Notes: generated by a model not told the origin, from the letters alone. A stretch of 64,000 nt of DNA from Solihabitans fulvus (GCF_008386585.1 NZ_VUOB01000038.1:62001-126000); one strand, 5' to 3'; counted from the first letter of the stretch, positions 1 to 8,692 are shown. Numbers and translations are program-made.

Positions 1-235
1 CCCCGGCGAGCCGCACCACGGTGTAGGCCGACGCGGAGGCGGCCAGCAGCGCCGACAGACCGACCACGGCGGCGGTGGCGTGCACCGCGATGCCGGCGCA
101 GCAGCCAAGACCGGTCCACCAGGCCATCCGGGAACCGCCGCGCACGCCGTTGCGCAGCACCAGGGCCATGTCCGGCCCGGGTGTCACCGTGAGGACCGCG
201 ACGACGACCAGGAACGGCAGCAGCTGCGTGGGCAC
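1..235 (-). CDS. LysE/RhtB-family amino-acid exporter, 5' part only
   Basis: Only the first 78 residues lie in the window; the gene runs off the left edge. The N-terminus is a hydrophobic helix followed by TPGPDMALVLRNG, the conserved start of LysE/RhtB translocators, then a second helix rich in Ala/Val/Leu. These proteins export amino acids or related small metabolites through the inner membrane. The GTG start at 235 lies 6 nt after TAGCCT on the minus strand, with no Shine-Dalgarno (SD) sequence, which fits a leaderless transcript. It is divergent from the hydratase-like gene at 284. The substrate cannot be predicted. Confidence 0.8.
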   Translation of the reverse strand, partial: MPTQLLPFLVVVAVLTVTPGPDMALVLRNGVRGGSRMAWWTGLGCCAGIAVHATAAVVGLSALLAASASAYTVVRLAG

Positions 236-283
236 CCGGTCAGGCTAACGCGGGTCCCGGCCGGGTGGGACTAGCGTCGTCGT
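236..283. promoter_or_regulatory. Divergent leaderless promoters
   Basis: TAGCCT (242-247, minus strand) lies 6 nt before the exporter GTG, and TAGCGT (272-277, plus strand) lies 6 nt before the GTG at 284. Neither gene has an SD sequence. TANNNT followed by 6-7 nt and the start codon is the usual layout of actinobacterial leaderless genes. No convincing -35 is visible on either side. Confidence 0.5.
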
Positions 284-1057
284 GTGACCGACTACCAACA
301 CCTGATCGTCGCGCGCGACGGGGACGTCGTGCGCATCACCATGAACCGTCCCGCCCGCCGCAACTCGCTGTCCGAGGACCACCTCGCCGAGCTGCTCGCG
401 GCGTTCCGGGAGGCGGGCGAGTCGGACGCCACCGGCATCGTCCTCGCGGGCAACGGGCCGGTGTTCTCGGCGGGGCACGACTTCGGTGACGTGTCCTCCC
501 GCGACCTCGACGGCGTCCGCAGGCTGCTCGAACTGTGCACGGAGCTGATGCGCACCATCGAGTCGGTGCCGCAGGTGGTGGTCGCCAGGGTGCACGCGCT
601 GGCCACCGCGGCCGGCTGCCAACTGGTGGCTTCCTGCGACCTCGCGGTGGCCGCCGAGTCGGCCGGGTTCGCGCTGCCCGGCGGCAAGGGCGGCTGGTTC
701 TGCCACACCCCGGCGGTGCCGGTGGCGCGGGCCATCGGCCGCAAGCGGCTGATGGAGATGGCGTTGACCGGGGACGTCGTCGCCGCGCACACCGCGGCGG
801 AATGGGGCCTGGTCAACCACGTGGTCGCGGACGAGGAGCTGGACGCGGCGGTCGACGCGCTGCTGGCCAGGGCGACGCGGGGGAGCAGGTCGAGCAAGGG
901 GTACGGCAAGCAGACCATCTACGCCCAGCTGGACCGGCCGGAGGCGGATGCCTACGAGATCGCCGTCGAGGCGATGGCCGCCGCGTCGCAGACCCCGGCG
1001 GCCAAGGAGGGCATGGCGGCGTTCCTGGCCAAGCGCCAGCCCGTCTGGCCGGACTAA
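284..1057 (+). CDS. Enoyl-CoA hydratase/isomerase-family protein (ECHDC3-like)
   Basis: This 257-residue protein has the crotonase fold. FSAGHDF (about residue 64) supplies the first oxyanion-hole loop and ATAAGCQL (about 108) the second. The two catalytic glutamates of classical hydratases look absent: Gln stands where Glu144 is expected in the AAGCQL loop, and GGKGG stands where the usual PE..G segment carries Glu164. This pattern is typical of ECHDC3-like members, so simple 2-enoyl-CoA hydration is doubtful. Isomerase, hydrolase or a non-catalytic role is possible. The GTG start is leaderless-type. The neighbouring genes do not indicate a pathway, though other acyl-CoA genes occur in the window. 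Confidence 0.85.
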   Translation: MTDYQHLIVARDGDVVRITMNRPARRNSLSEDHLAELLAAFREAGESDATGIVLAGNGPVFSAGHDFGDVSSRDLDGVRRLLELCTELMRTIESVPQVVVARVHALATAAGCQLVASCDLAVAAESAGFALPGGKGGWFCHTPAVPVARAIGRKRLMEMALTGDVVAAHTAAEWGLVNHVVADEELDAAVDALLARATRGSRSSKGYGKQTIYAQLDRPEADAYEIAVEAMAAASQTPAAKEGMAAFLAKRQPVWPD

Positions 1058-1062
1058 CGGCC

Positions 1063-1094
1063 CGACTCACGACTTCGACTCAGGACTCCGACTA
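1063..1094. repeat. 13-bp imperfect tandem repeat between convergent genes
   Basis: CGACTCACGACTT is followed directly by CGACTCAGGACTC and then CGACTA. It sits just after the stop of the hydratase-like gene, in the 104-bp gap before the convergent lipase. No hairpin of note was seen in this gap. Confidence 0.5.
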
Positions 1095-1161
1095 ACGGCC
1101 CCGGTCCCGCGAACGCTGGCCGCGTGTCCGCCGCCGCCCCGGCCCCAGAACGACCTGGGCC

Positions 1162-2220
1162 TCAGGCCGATGGGCAGGCCGGCAGGCGGAGTTCCTGGTT
1201 GGGGCTGGTCGGCCTGGTCTCGTCGACGACGCGTTCGAGTTCCTGCTGCGTGACCGGCCGGTTCGCCATCGCGCACTTGGCCAGGTAGCCCATGGCCACC
1301 GCGCCCGACTGACGGGGATGCAGGCCGGCGCCGTCGCCCGGTTTGGCGTGGCTGCCGTTGGTCCAGGAGTGCGCGTCGTCGGCGCACGCGTCGTGGCCGG
1401 TCCAGTGCCCGAAGCTGTCGACGAACGTGGTGAACTTCGCGTTGTCGGGGGCCTGGGCGGCGGCGCGCATCGCCGCGTCGAGGCGCTCGGTGAGGTCGTG
1501 GAACCAGGCCACGTCGCCGTCGGCGAGCCGCAGCCGCGTCCGGCACGGGTGGTCCGGCGACTGGGTGGCCGGCGCGTACTGGCCGTAGCCGATCAGCAAC
1601 ACCCTGGCGTAGGGCGACTTGTGGTGAATGATGCTGAGCGCCTGCGTCAGCGATTTGCGGACCGAGCTGACCCGCTCGTCGATGCCCTTCGCGTTGGGCA
1701 GAGTGGCCGCGCTGTCCTTGCACGGCGATTTGTCCCAGGCGCGCGCGGCGAGCCGGGGACAGTCGGTGCCGAACAGCCGCAACAAATTGATGTCGTTCGA
1801 ACCGACCGTCAGCGACACCATTTTGGTGTCCTGCCGCAATGCGGCGAGCTGCGGTGGCGCCGGGTCGGCGGAAAGGAATCCGCCGCGCACCTGGGACGAA
1901 TAGAGATTGTCCGCAGTGGCCCCGGAACAGGACGCGTCGGTGAAGCTCGCGACGCCGATGCTGCGGGATAGCAGCGCTGGGTAACTGTTCGCTGACCTGC
2001 CGCAACCGGGTGGGGTGGTCGGCGAGATCACGTGCGGCGCGATGCCGAGGCCGGACGGTGTCGACGAGCCGAGCGCGACATACCCGCCGAACTGTCGAAC
2101 CTCGTCGGGATTCGGCGGGGACGACACTGCGGCCGACGCCCCAATTGTCCCGATGATAACGGCGCTGAGCAGCACCGACCCGACCAACAAGGCTCGACGA
2201 ATGTGGTGGCTCCTGGCCAC
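1162..2220 (-). CDS. Secreted SGNH/GDSL-type lipase/esterase
   Basis: This is a 352-residue exported hydrolase. A Sec signal peptide (RR, hydrophobic core, ending about ASA-AV near residue 30) is followed by the SGNH blocks. Block I is YVALGSSTPSG, where the usual GDS is GSS, so the acidic residue next to the nucleophile is Ser. Block III is VGSNDI. The C-terminal block is GLHP with the catalytic His. Several Cys pairs suggest extracellular disulfides. The GTG at 2220 is preferred over an upstream TTG (2238) because GGGGG sits at SD distance before it and the signal peptide then starts normally. Likely substrates are lipid or carbohydrate esters outside the cell. Confidence 0.82.
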   Translation of the reverse strand: MARSHHIRRALLVGSVLLSAVIIGTIGASAAVSSPPNPDEVRQFGGYVALGSSTPSGLGIAPHVISPTTPPGCGRSANSYPALLSRSIGVASFTDASCSGATADNLYSSQVRGGFLSADPAPPQLAALRQDTKMVSLTVGSNDINLLRLFGTDCPRLAARAWDKSPCKDSAATLPNAKGIDERVSSVRKSLTQALSIIHHKSPYARVLLIGYGQYAPATQSPDHPCRTRLRLADGDVAWFHDLTERLDAAMRAAAQAPDNAKFTTFVDSFGHWTGHDACADDAHSWTNGSHAKPGDGAGLHPRQSGAVAMGYLAKCAMANRPVTQQELERVVDETRPTSPNQELRLPACPSA

Positions 2221-2349
2221 GACACCCCCTACGACCAACGTTCCGACATACCGACATGACGACGACCAGGAGCAGGACTCCCCGTCACAGTATGCGGACT
2301 TTTCCGCGATCCCCGGACGGCTTTGGCCAACACCACACCCGGAACAAGA

Positions 2350-2883
2350 TCAGCTGTTGTGTTCGTGCAGCAGCAACAGCGTGTACGCGGCGATCGTCTG
2401 GGCGTCGGTGATCTCGCCGCGCGAGATCATCGCCTCGAACTCGGCGCGCGGGAACCACGCCGCGTTCATGTCCTGCTCCTCAAGCTCGCGCTCGGGCTGG
2501 CCGCCGGTGAGCTCCGTGGCCAGGAACACCCGGCCGCGCTGGCTGGACATGCCGGGGGCGACGTCGAGCTGGCCGAGCTCGACCATGCTGCCGGCGCGCA
2601 GCCCCGTCTCCTCCCGCAGCTCCCGTTCGGCCAGCACGATCGGCTCGACGTCGGCGAGGTCGGGCGCGGTGCCCTGCGGGAACTCCCAGCGGCGCATGCC
2701 GAGCGGGTAGCGGAACTGCTCGACCAGGTGCACCCGCTCCCCGTCGAGCGGGATGACCAGGGCGTAGTCGGGCTTGTCGACCACGCCGTAGATGCCGGTC
2801 GACCCGTCCGGCCGGCGGATCGGGTCCTCCCGAACCGTCATCCAGGCGTTCGCGTACACCTCACGGGATCCGAGGGTCTCCAC
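2350..2883 (-). CDS. NUDIX hydrolase (ADP-ribose pyrophosphatase-like)
   Basis: This 177-residue protein contains RRWEFPQGTA followed by the Nudix helix ending RELREETGL (about residues 75-105). The Nudix box carries about two extra residues between the Gly and the REL core compared with the textbook spacing, a form I associate with the WEFPQG subfamily. It probably hydrolyses a nucleoside diphosphate-linked compound such as ADP-ribose, using divalent metal bound by the EE pair. The GTG at 2883 is chosen because AGGAGG lies directly upstream at good spacing; an ATG at 2901 overlaps that SD. It lies 21 bp downstream of the permease gene on the same strand, so the two are probably co-transcribed. 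Confidence 0.88.
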   Translation of the reverse strand: METLGSREVYANAWMTVREDPIRRPDGSTGIYGVVDKPDYALVIPLDGERVHLVEQFRYPLGMRRWEFPQGTAPDLADVEPIVLAERELREETGLRAGSMVELGQLDVAPGMSSQRGRVFLATELTGGQPERELEEQDMNAAWFPRAEFEAMISRGEITDAQTIAAYTLLLLHEHNS

Positions 2884-2904
2884 GCGTCGATCCTCCTGCA
2901 TTCG

Positions 2905-4407
2905 TCAGCTGTCCGGCGTCGTCGTCGATGGCCGCTCGTTGAGCGCGGAGCGGCGCGCGCCATAGCTGAAGTAGATCACCAGGCCGACCACCGACCAGAT
3001 GCCGAAGGCCAGCCAGGTGACCGGGGCGAGGCCGAGCACCAGCAGCACGCACAGCGCGAGGCCGAGCAGCGGCACGAACGGCACCAGCGGCGTGCGGAAG
3101 CTGCGGCGCAGCCCCGGCTTCGTTCGGCGCAGCACCAGCACCCCCACGTTGACCAGCCCGAACGCCACGAGCGTGCCGATGCTGGTCGCCTCGGCGAGCT
3201 GGCCGAGCGGCACCAGGGCGGCGAGCACGGCGACGATCCCGCCGACCACCAGCGTGTTCACCGTCGGCACGCGCCTGCGGCCGACCCTGGCGAACACCGG
3301 CGGCACCAGCCGGTCTCGCGACATGGCCACCAGGATCCTGGTCTGTCCGTAGAGGACGGTCAGCACGACGGAGGCGATGGCGATCACGGCTCCCGCGGCC
3401 AGCACGGTGGCGGGCCAGCCCGCGCCGGTCACCTTCGCCAGCACGGTGGCCAGCGAGGCGTTCGAGCGGCCGAGAGTGTCGACGCCGACCGCGCCGACGG
3501 CCGTGAAGGCGACCAGCACGTAGGCCAGCGTCACCACGACCAGCGAGATGATGATGGCCCTCGGCAGGTCGCGCTGCGGGTTGCGGGCCTCCTCGCCCGC
3601 CGTCGAGGCGGCGTCGAAGCCGATGAAGGAGAAGAACACCACCGAGGCGGCCCCGGTGATGCCGGCCAGGCCCGCCGGCGCGAACGGCGTCAGGTTCTGC
3701 GTCCGGAAGCCGAACACCGCGACCACCACGAAGAAGACGAGCACGGCGACCTTCAGCAGCGTCGTGACGGTCGTCACCGCCGCGCTCTCCCGGACGCCGC
3801 CGAGCAGCACAGCCGTGGCGAGCAGCACGACGACCGCCGCCGGCAGGTTGACGACGCCGCCGGCCACGCCGGGCGCGTTGGACAGGGCGGCCGGCAGGTG
3901 CCAGCCGATCGTGGAGTCGAGGAAGGCGTTGAGGTACCCGCTCCAGCCGACCGCGACGGCCGCGACCGAGACGCCGTACTCCAGCAGCAGGCACCAGCCG
4001 CAGATCCAGGCGACCAGTTCGCCGAGGGTGGCGTAGGTGTAGGAGTAGGCCGAGCCGGACACCGGGACCGCGCCGGCCAGCTCGGCGTAGGACAGGGCAG
4101 AGAACAGCGCGGCGAGGGCGGCCAGCACGAAGGACACCACGACGGCGGGGCCGGCCTTGGGCGCGGCCGCGCCGAGCACCACGAAGATCCCGGTGCCCAG
4201 TGTCGCGCCGACCGACAACGCGATCAGCGGCAGCAACCCGAGACTGCGGCGCAGCGCGCTGTGCTCCCCGTCGGAGCTGAGCTGCTCGACGGGTTTGGTG
4301 CGGAGCAGCCTGCCAAGCAGCGGTTGGCTGGCTGCGGGCAGCGCGCGGTGACGTCGTAGGGGTGCGGACACGGGCCGCGACGTTACCCCGTTCGGCTCAG
4401 TCGGCAC
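2905..4407 (-). CDS. APC-superfamily amino-acid permease (CAT-like)
   Basis: This is a 500-residue integral membrane protein with about 12 hydrophobic segments. After a basic cytoplasmic N-terminus (about 55 residues) comes ALSVGATLGTGIFVVLG, the helix-1 signature of APC transporters. Later motifs FFSFIGFDAASTAGEEARNP and QTRILVAMSRDRL match the cationic amino-acid transporter (CAT/YfnA) branch. It likely imports amino acids by proton coupling. The GTG at 4407 gives the full length; a GTG further in (VSAPLRR) is possible. It is divergent from nucS across only 43 bp and probably co-transcribed with the NUDIX gene. Confidence 0.87.
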   Translation of the reverse strand: MPTEPNGVTSRPVSAPLRRHRALPAASQPLLGRLLRTKPVEQLSSDGEHSALRRSLGLLPLIALSVGATLGTGIFVVLGAAAPKAGPAVVVSFVLAALAALFSALSYAELAGAVPVSGSAYSYTYATLGELVAWICGWCLLLEYGVSVAAVAVGWSGYLNAFLDSTIGWHLPAALSNAPGVAGGVVNLPAAVVVLLATAVLLGGVRESAAVTTVTTLLKVAVLVFFVVVAVFGFRTQNLTPFAPAGLAGITGAASVVFFSFIGFDAASTAGEEARNPQRDLPRAIIISLVVVTLAYVLVAFTAVGAVGVDTLGRSNASLATVLAKVTGAGWPATVLAAGAVIAIASVVLTVLYGQTRILVAMSRDRLVPPVFARVGRRRVPTVNTLVVGGIVAVLAALVPLGQLAEATSIGTLVAFGLVNVGVLVLRRTKPGLRRSFRTPLVPFVPLLGLALCVLLVLGLAPVTWLAFGIWSVVGLVIYFSYGARRSALNERPSTTTPDS

Positions 4408-4438
4408 CCCGTGAGGGCGGCGCGAGCGGCCGCACCAC

Positions 4439-4444
4439 TACCCT
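4439..4444 (+). promoter_or_regulatory. Leaderless -10 box of nucS
   Basis: TACCCT lies 6 nt before the nucS GTG, and there is no SD sequence. The box sits in the 43-bp gap shared with the divergent permease gene. Confidence 0.5.
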
Positions 4445-4450
4445 GTCGCG

Positions 4451-5110
4451 GTGCGCCTCGTCATCGCTCGCTGCCAGGTCGACTACGTCGGACGCCTCAC
4501 CGCGCACCTGCCGATGGCTCAGCGGTTGCTGATGGTGAAGGCCGACGGTTCGGTGCTCGTGCACTCCGACGGCGGTTCGTACAAGCCGCTGAACTGGATG
4601 TCGCCGCCGTGCTGGCTGATCGAGGAGCCCGGCACCTGGGTGGTGCAGAACAAGGCCGGCGAGAAGCTGGTGATCAGCATCGAAGAGGTGCTGCACGACT
4701 CCAAGCACGAGCTGGGCGTCGATCCCGGGCTGGTGAAGGACGGCGTGGAGGCGCACCTCCAGGAGCTGCTCGCCGAGCACGTCACGACGTTGGGCGAGGG
4801 CTGGTCGCTGGTGCGGCGCGAGTTCCCGACGGCGATCGGGCCGGTCGACCTGATGTGCCGGGACTCCGGCGGGGCGTCGGTCGCGGTGGAGATCAAGCGT
4901 CGCGGCGAGATCGACGGCGTCGAGCAGCTGACCAGGTACCTGGAGCTGCTCAACCGCGATCCGCTGCTCGCGCCGGTGTCCGGGGTGTTCGCGGCCCAGC
5001 TGATCAAGCCGCAGGCCCGCACGCTCGCCGAGGACCGGGGCATCCGCTGCGTCGTGCTCGACTACGACACGCTGCGCGGCACGGAGTCCGACGACCTTCG
5101 CCTGTTCTGA
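4451..5110 (+). CDS. nucS: Endonuclease NucS/EndoMS (non-canonical mismatch repair)
   Basis: The 219-residue length and sequence match actinobacterial NucS. The N-terminal dimerisation/DNA-binding half starts MRLVIARCQVDYVGRL. The C-terminal RecB-like nuclease has GPVDLMCRD, then VAVEIKRRGEIDGVEQLTRY, supplying the catalytic Asp, Glu and Lys. The C-terminus DDLRLF fits the hydrophobic beta-clamp-binding tail described for the family. NucS replaces MutS/MutL in most Actinobacteria, cutting both strands at mismatches such as G-T and G-G. The GTG start is leaderless-type. Confidence 0.95.
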   Translation: MRLVIARCQVDYVGRLTAHLPMAQRLLMVKADGSVLVHSDGGSYKPLNWMSPPCWLIEEPGTWVVQNKAGEKLVISIEEVLHDSKHELGVDPGLVKDGVEAHLQELLAEHVTTLGEGWSLVRREFPTAIGPVDLMCRDSGGASVAVEIKRRGEIDGVEQLTRYLELLNRDPLLAPVSGVFAAQLIKPQARTLAEDRGIRCVVLDYDTLRGTESDDLRLF

Positions 5111-5369
5111 GCGGTATGGCCGCCGGTCACCCCTAGCTCGACACGGTCCTCATGCCGAACCCGTCTCACGGCCGGTTTGGCGTGCCCGTGCGCGGGGTAG
5201 AGCCTCCTCGCTGTCACCCGCATGGGTTGCTGATGCCTTCCACGCGGCCGGTTTCGAAGATCCATGCCAGCCTGACCTCCTTACGGCGGTAGCCATCGGC
5301 GGTCGCGCGGGTGGATGATCGACCGGATTAGTATGGGTGCGCAACAAATTGGGTCCGGGAGGTGTGCGC
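5111..5369. other. Intergenic gap with no supported gene
   Basis: These 259 bp separate nucS and the symporter gene. Short frames exist on both strands but none has an SD sequence or recognisable product. GGGAGG at 5357-5362 is the SD for the downstream gene. Confidence 0.5.
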
Positions 5370-7073
5370 GTGAGCGTGCTGGCTGGTGCGGATCTTCGGC
5401 TGAACGCAGGGCCGATCGACTACGCCCTGCTCGTCGTCTACTTCGCCGTCGTCCTCGGCATCGGCGCGCTCGCCCGCAGATCGGTGTCCACGAGCCTGGA
5501 CTTCCTGCTGTCCGGCCGTTCGCTGCCCGCCTGGGTCACCGGCCTCGCCTTCATCTCGGCCAACCTCGGCGCGCTCGAGATCTTCGGCATGACGGCCAAC
5601 GGCGCGCAGTACGGCCTGCCGACCATGCACTACTACTGGATCGGCGCGATCCCGGCCATGGTGTTCCTCGGCCTGGTGATGATGCCGTTCTACTACGGCT
5701 CCAAGGTCCGCAGCGTGCCCGAGTTCCTGCGCCGCCGCTTCGGCAAGGGCGCGCACCTCGTCAACGCCATCAGCTTCGCCGTTGCCGCTGTGCTGATCGC
5801 CGGCGTCAACCTCTACGCGCTGGCCAGCGTCGTCAACGTGCTGCTCGGTTGGCCGATCTGGGTCTCGATCATCGTGGCCGGCCTCGTCGTGCTCAGCTAC
5901 ACCACGCTCGGCGGCCTGTCCGCCGCGATCTACAACGAGGTGCTCCAGTTCTTCGTGATCGTCGCGATGCTGCTGCCGCTCACCATCGTCGGCCTGCACA
6001 AGGTCGGCGGCTGGCAGGGGCTCGTCGACAAGATCACGGCGAACAACTCCAACGCCACCGAGCAGCTGTCCTCCTGGCCGGGCAGCAACCTCACCGGCAT
6101 CACCAACCCGACCATGTCGGTCATCGGCATCGTGTTCGGCCTCGGGTTCGTGCTGTCCTTCGGCTACTGGACGACGAACTTCGCCGAGGTGCAGCGAGCA
6201 CTGTCGGCCAAGAACATGTCCGCCGCGCGGCGCACGCCCATCATCGGCGCCTACCCCAAGACGCTCATCCCGCTGATCATCATCATTCCCGGCATGATCG
6301 CGGCGGTGCTCGTCCCGGAGATGGGCAAGGCCAAGGCCGCGCTGCTCGCCGACCCCAACGCGGCCACCGACGTGAAGTTCAACAACGCGTTGGAACTGCT
6401 GATCAGGGACCTGCTGCCGAACGGCATGCTGGGCATCGCGATCACCGGGCTGCTCGCGGCGTTCATGGCCGGCATGGCGGCCAACATCAGCTCGCTCAAC
6501 ACCGTGTTCACCTACGACCTGTGGCAGGACTACGTCGTCAAGGACCGGCCGGACGAGTACTACCTGCGGGTCGGCCGCTGGGTGACGGTGGTCGGCACGG
6601 TGATCGCGATGGGCACGGCCTTCATCGCGGGCGGCTACAACAACATCATGGACTACGTCCAGACGCTGTTCTCCTTCTTCAACGCCCCGCTGTTCGCCAC
6701 CTTCATCCTCGGCATGTTCTGGAAGCGGATGACGGCGGCGGCCGGCTGGTCCGGCCTGGTGTTCGGCACGCTGGCCGCGGTGCTGGTCGACATCCTCAAC
6801 CGCGCTGGCGCGCTGCACCTCCAGGGGCAGGGCGCGAGCTTCGTCGGGGCCAGTGCCGCGTTCGTCGTGGACATCGTCGTCAGCGTGGCCGTCTCGCTGG
6901 CGACCGTGCCGAGGCCGGAGGCGGAGCTGACGGGCCTGGTGTGGTCGCTCACGCCGAAGAGCACCCGGCAGCACAGCACCGAGGGGGACGGCGGCGGCTG
7001 GTACCGCAAGCCGCTACTGCTCGGCATCGGCGTGCTGGTGTTGACCTTCGTACTGAACCTGGTCTTCGGCTGA
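5370..7073 (+). CDS. Sodium:solute symporter (SSS family)
   Basis: This 567-residue membrane protein has about 13-14 hydrophobic segments. SGRSLPAWVTGLAFISANLG near residue 45 and later GGLSAAIYNEVLQF match SSS transporters, which couple Na+ entry to uptake of sugars, organic acids or amino acids. GLLAAFMAGMAANISSLNTV corresponds to the conserved helix-8 region holding the Na2 site. The overall look is closest to the galactose/glucose (vSGLT-like) branch, but the substrate is uncertain. The GTG at 5370 is preferred because GGGAGG lies 7 nt upstream; an in-frame GTG at 5337 lacks an SD. A small membrane protein follows 19 bp later. Confidence 0.88.
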   Translation: MSVLAGADLRLNAGPIDYALLVVYFAVVLGIGALARRSVSTSLDFLLSGRSLPAWVTGLAFISANLGALEIFGMTANGAQYGLPTMHYYWIGAIPAMVFLGLVMMPFYYGSKVRSVPEFLRRRFGKGAHLVNAISFAVAAVLIAGVNLYALASVVNVLLGWPIWVSIIVAGLVVLSYTTLGGLSAAIYNEVLQFFVIVAMLLPLTIVGLHKVGGWQGLVDKITANNSNATEQLSSWPGSNLTGITNPTMSVIGIVFGLGFVLSFGYWTTNFAEVQRALSAKNMSAARRTPIIGAYPKTLIPLIIIIPGMIAAVLVPEMGKAKAALLADPNAATDVKFNNALELLIRDLLPNGMLGIAITGLLAAFMAGMAANISSLNTVFTYDLWQDYVVKDRPDEYYLRVGRWVTVVGTVIAMGTAFIAGGYNNIMDYVQTLFSFFNAPLFATFILGMFWKRMTAAAGWSGLVFGTLAAVLVDILNRAGALHLQGQGASFVGASAAFVVDIVVSVAVSLATVPRPEAELTGLVWSLTPKSTRQHSTEGDGGGWYRKPLLLGIGVLVLTFVLNLVFG

Positions 7074-7092
7074 GCCGAGAGGGAGGGGCGTC

Positions 7093-7386
7093 ATGGCCCA
7101 TCAGACACGCTCGGCGCGCAAGGCCGGCCTGTTCGACCTGCGGTGGATCATCGCCGTGCTGTTCGGGATCTACGGCGTGGTCCTGATCGTGCTCGGGGTC
7201 GGTTTCCGCACCGACGAGGACCTGGCCAAGGCAGGCGGGATCAACATCAACCTGTGGTCCGGGGTCGGCATGGCCGCGCTGGCCGCGGTGTTCGGGCTGT
7301 GGGCCGCGTGGCGGCCCATGGTGGTGCCCGAACGGGTCGAGGAGATGCCGCCCGCCGACGACGCCGCTGGCGCCGGCGAGCGATAG
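7093..7386 (+). CDS. Small two-helix membrane protein linked to the symporter
   Basis: This 97-residue protein has two hydrophobic helices (about 17-38 and 56-72: WIIAVLFGIYGVVLIVLGV and VGMAALAAVFGLWAAW) and an acidic, charged C-terminus. A strong SD (GAGAGGGAGGGG) precedes the ATG. It lies 19 bp after the symporter, so the pair is an operon. Small membrane partners next to SSS genes are common in actinomycetes, but the role (assembly, regulation or none) is not known from the sequence. Confidence 0.75.
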   Translation: MAHQTRSARKAGLFDLRWIIAVLFGIYGVVLIVLGVGFRTDEDLAKAGGININLWSGVGMAALAAVFGLWAAWRPMVVPERVEEMPPADDAAGAGER

Positions 7387-7398
7387 GGGCCGCCGCGG

Positions 7399-7488
7399 TC
7401 AGCGGCGGTGGTGCGGGTAAACCGGGTTGAACGCCTCGACGGTCCAACCGTCGATCCAGCGCACCGCGCGGCTGAGGAAGCTCCTCAC
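7399..7488 (-). CDS. 29-residue small ORF with a strong ribosome-binding site
   Basis: A GTG at 7488 opens a 29-codon frame starting VRSFLSRAVRWIDGWTV and ending PHHRR. AGGAAGGAG lies about 6 nt before the GTG, one of the best SD sequences in this part of the window. The peptide is basic, with an amphipathic stretch containing two Trp. Upstream is a TATAGT box. It is convergent with the small membrane protein gene, and its stop lies 13 bp beyond that gene's stop. I do not recognise a family. It could be a leader peptide or a real micro-protein. Confidence 0.5.
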   Translation of the reverse strand: MRSFLSRAVRWIDGWTVEAFNPVYPHHRR

Positions 7489-7657
7489 AGCGGCGCTCCT
7501 TCCTGTCGTGGGTGGTCGTACACCTTACTATATCGTTCAAGTCGTCTGAATCGTTCCCGAACCGCTCCGTGACCTCGGGCACGCCGGGGGTGTCCGACCA
7601 GCGCGCAATCACGGGTTCCGTCCACAAAGGCGCGTCGAGATCGCTACGGTGCACGTC

Positions 7658-8692
7658 GTGCCCCGTCTGCCTCGACCAGTGCTCGCGGTCGTCTCCGCCG
7701 TCTCCGCGTTGGCCGTTCTCGCCGGGTGCGGCGCCGGTGCCGACCTCGCGAAGAAGACCTACCCGAGGTCCACCGTGCCTGCGGCGGCCGCGCCGGTCGC
7801 GTCGAAGCAGCCCGACTCGACGGCGACCCGCAGCACCGCGCCGAGCGGCCAGCCCACCGGCCCCGCCTACGCGACCGACAAGCTGCGCCTGGTCGACCCG
7901 TGCAAGCTGTTCGACCCCGCCGTCCTCAGCACCCTCGGCACGCCGGCCGAGCAGACCAACCCCGACGGCTTCTCCGGCTGCTCCGACTTCATGAAGGACA
8001 AACAGGGCACCAACCTCGGCATCACGGTGAAGGTCGGCGCGAGCCTGACCAGCGAGGTGCAGGAGGCGAACAAGAAGATCGGCGACCTGCCCTCGGTCGA
8101 GTCGAAGCTGGACGGCAGCAACGCGTGCTTCGTGACGATGGTCACGCAGGACAATCCGGCGCTCGGCGTGACGATCCAGGTCGGCCACGAGGCCGGCGAT
8201 CCGTGCACGCCCGCCCGCACCGTGGCCGAGTCGGTCGCCAAGCAGCTCAAGAACGGCCCGCCGCAGCGCACCGTCGACAAGGGCACGCTGCTCACCGTCG
8301 ACCCGTGCGTGCTGCCGGACCAGGCCGCGGTCGACGCCGCGCTCGGCGCCGGCTCCCACTTCTTCCCCTACGGCCTGCACAACTGCTCGTGGACCAAGGC
8401 GGGCGCCACGGTGGCCGTGGACATGCGGCCCGACTACGACCCCAAGGACAACAAGCTCCAGCCGAACCAGAAGCCGGTCGACCTCGGGAACGGGATCACG
8501 GGCTACCAGCTCGCGGAGAACAACAGCTACCCGACCTGCCGGCTCGCCTGGCTGCACCGCAAGACGACCGGCGACCCGGGCGGCGAGGTCATCGAGATCC
8601 GGTTCGACAACATCGACAAGGCCCCGTTCGACCCCTGCGAGCGGTCGCAGGCATTCGCCAAGGCGCTGTTCCCCAAGCTGCCCAAGCCCTGA
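7658..8692 (+). CDS. DUF3558-type lipoprotein with two DPC...C modules
   Basis: This 344-residue lipoprotein has a signal peptide ending in lipobox VLAGC near residue 24, followed by a Pro/Thr/Ser-rich linker. Two similar modules follow, each opening with a VDPC motif (VDPCKLFD and VDPCVLPD) and carrying a second Cys (FSGCSD and HNCSW). This is the DUF3558 pattern of actinobacterial surface lipoproteins of unknown function, here in tandem. The GTG at 7658 is preferred to 7649 because TACGGT (7645-7650) lies 7 nt before it in leaderless arrangement. Two further DUF3558-like lipoproteins occur at 19577 and 29033. Confidence 0.82.
   Translation: MPRLPRPVLAVVSAVSALAVLAGCGAGADLAKKTYPRSTVPAAAAPVASKQPDSTATRSTAPSGQPTGPAYATDKLRLVDPCKLFDPAVLSTLGTPAEQTNPDGFSGCSDFMKDKQGTNLGITVKVGASLTSEVQEANKKIGDLPSVESKLDGSNACFVTMVTQDNPALGVTIQVGHEAGDPCTPARTVAESVAKQLKNGPPQRTVDKGTLLTVDPCVLPDQAAVDAALGAGSHFFPYGLHNCSWTKAGATVAVDMRPDYDPKDNKLQPNQKPVDLGNGITGYQLAENNSYPTCRLAWLHRKTTGDPGGEVIEIRFDNIDKAPFDPCERSQAFAKALFPKLPKP

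Noticed and set aside
2323..4359. A 678-codon plus-strand frame opposite the permease and NUDIX genes
   Set aside because: Translation is His/Arg/Asp/Gln-rich without domains; the minus-strand genes are well-supported families.
5150..5347. Short minus-strand frames in the gap before the symporter
   Set aside because: No ribosome-binding site, no domain and atypical composition for a gene of this genome; left as an empty gap.
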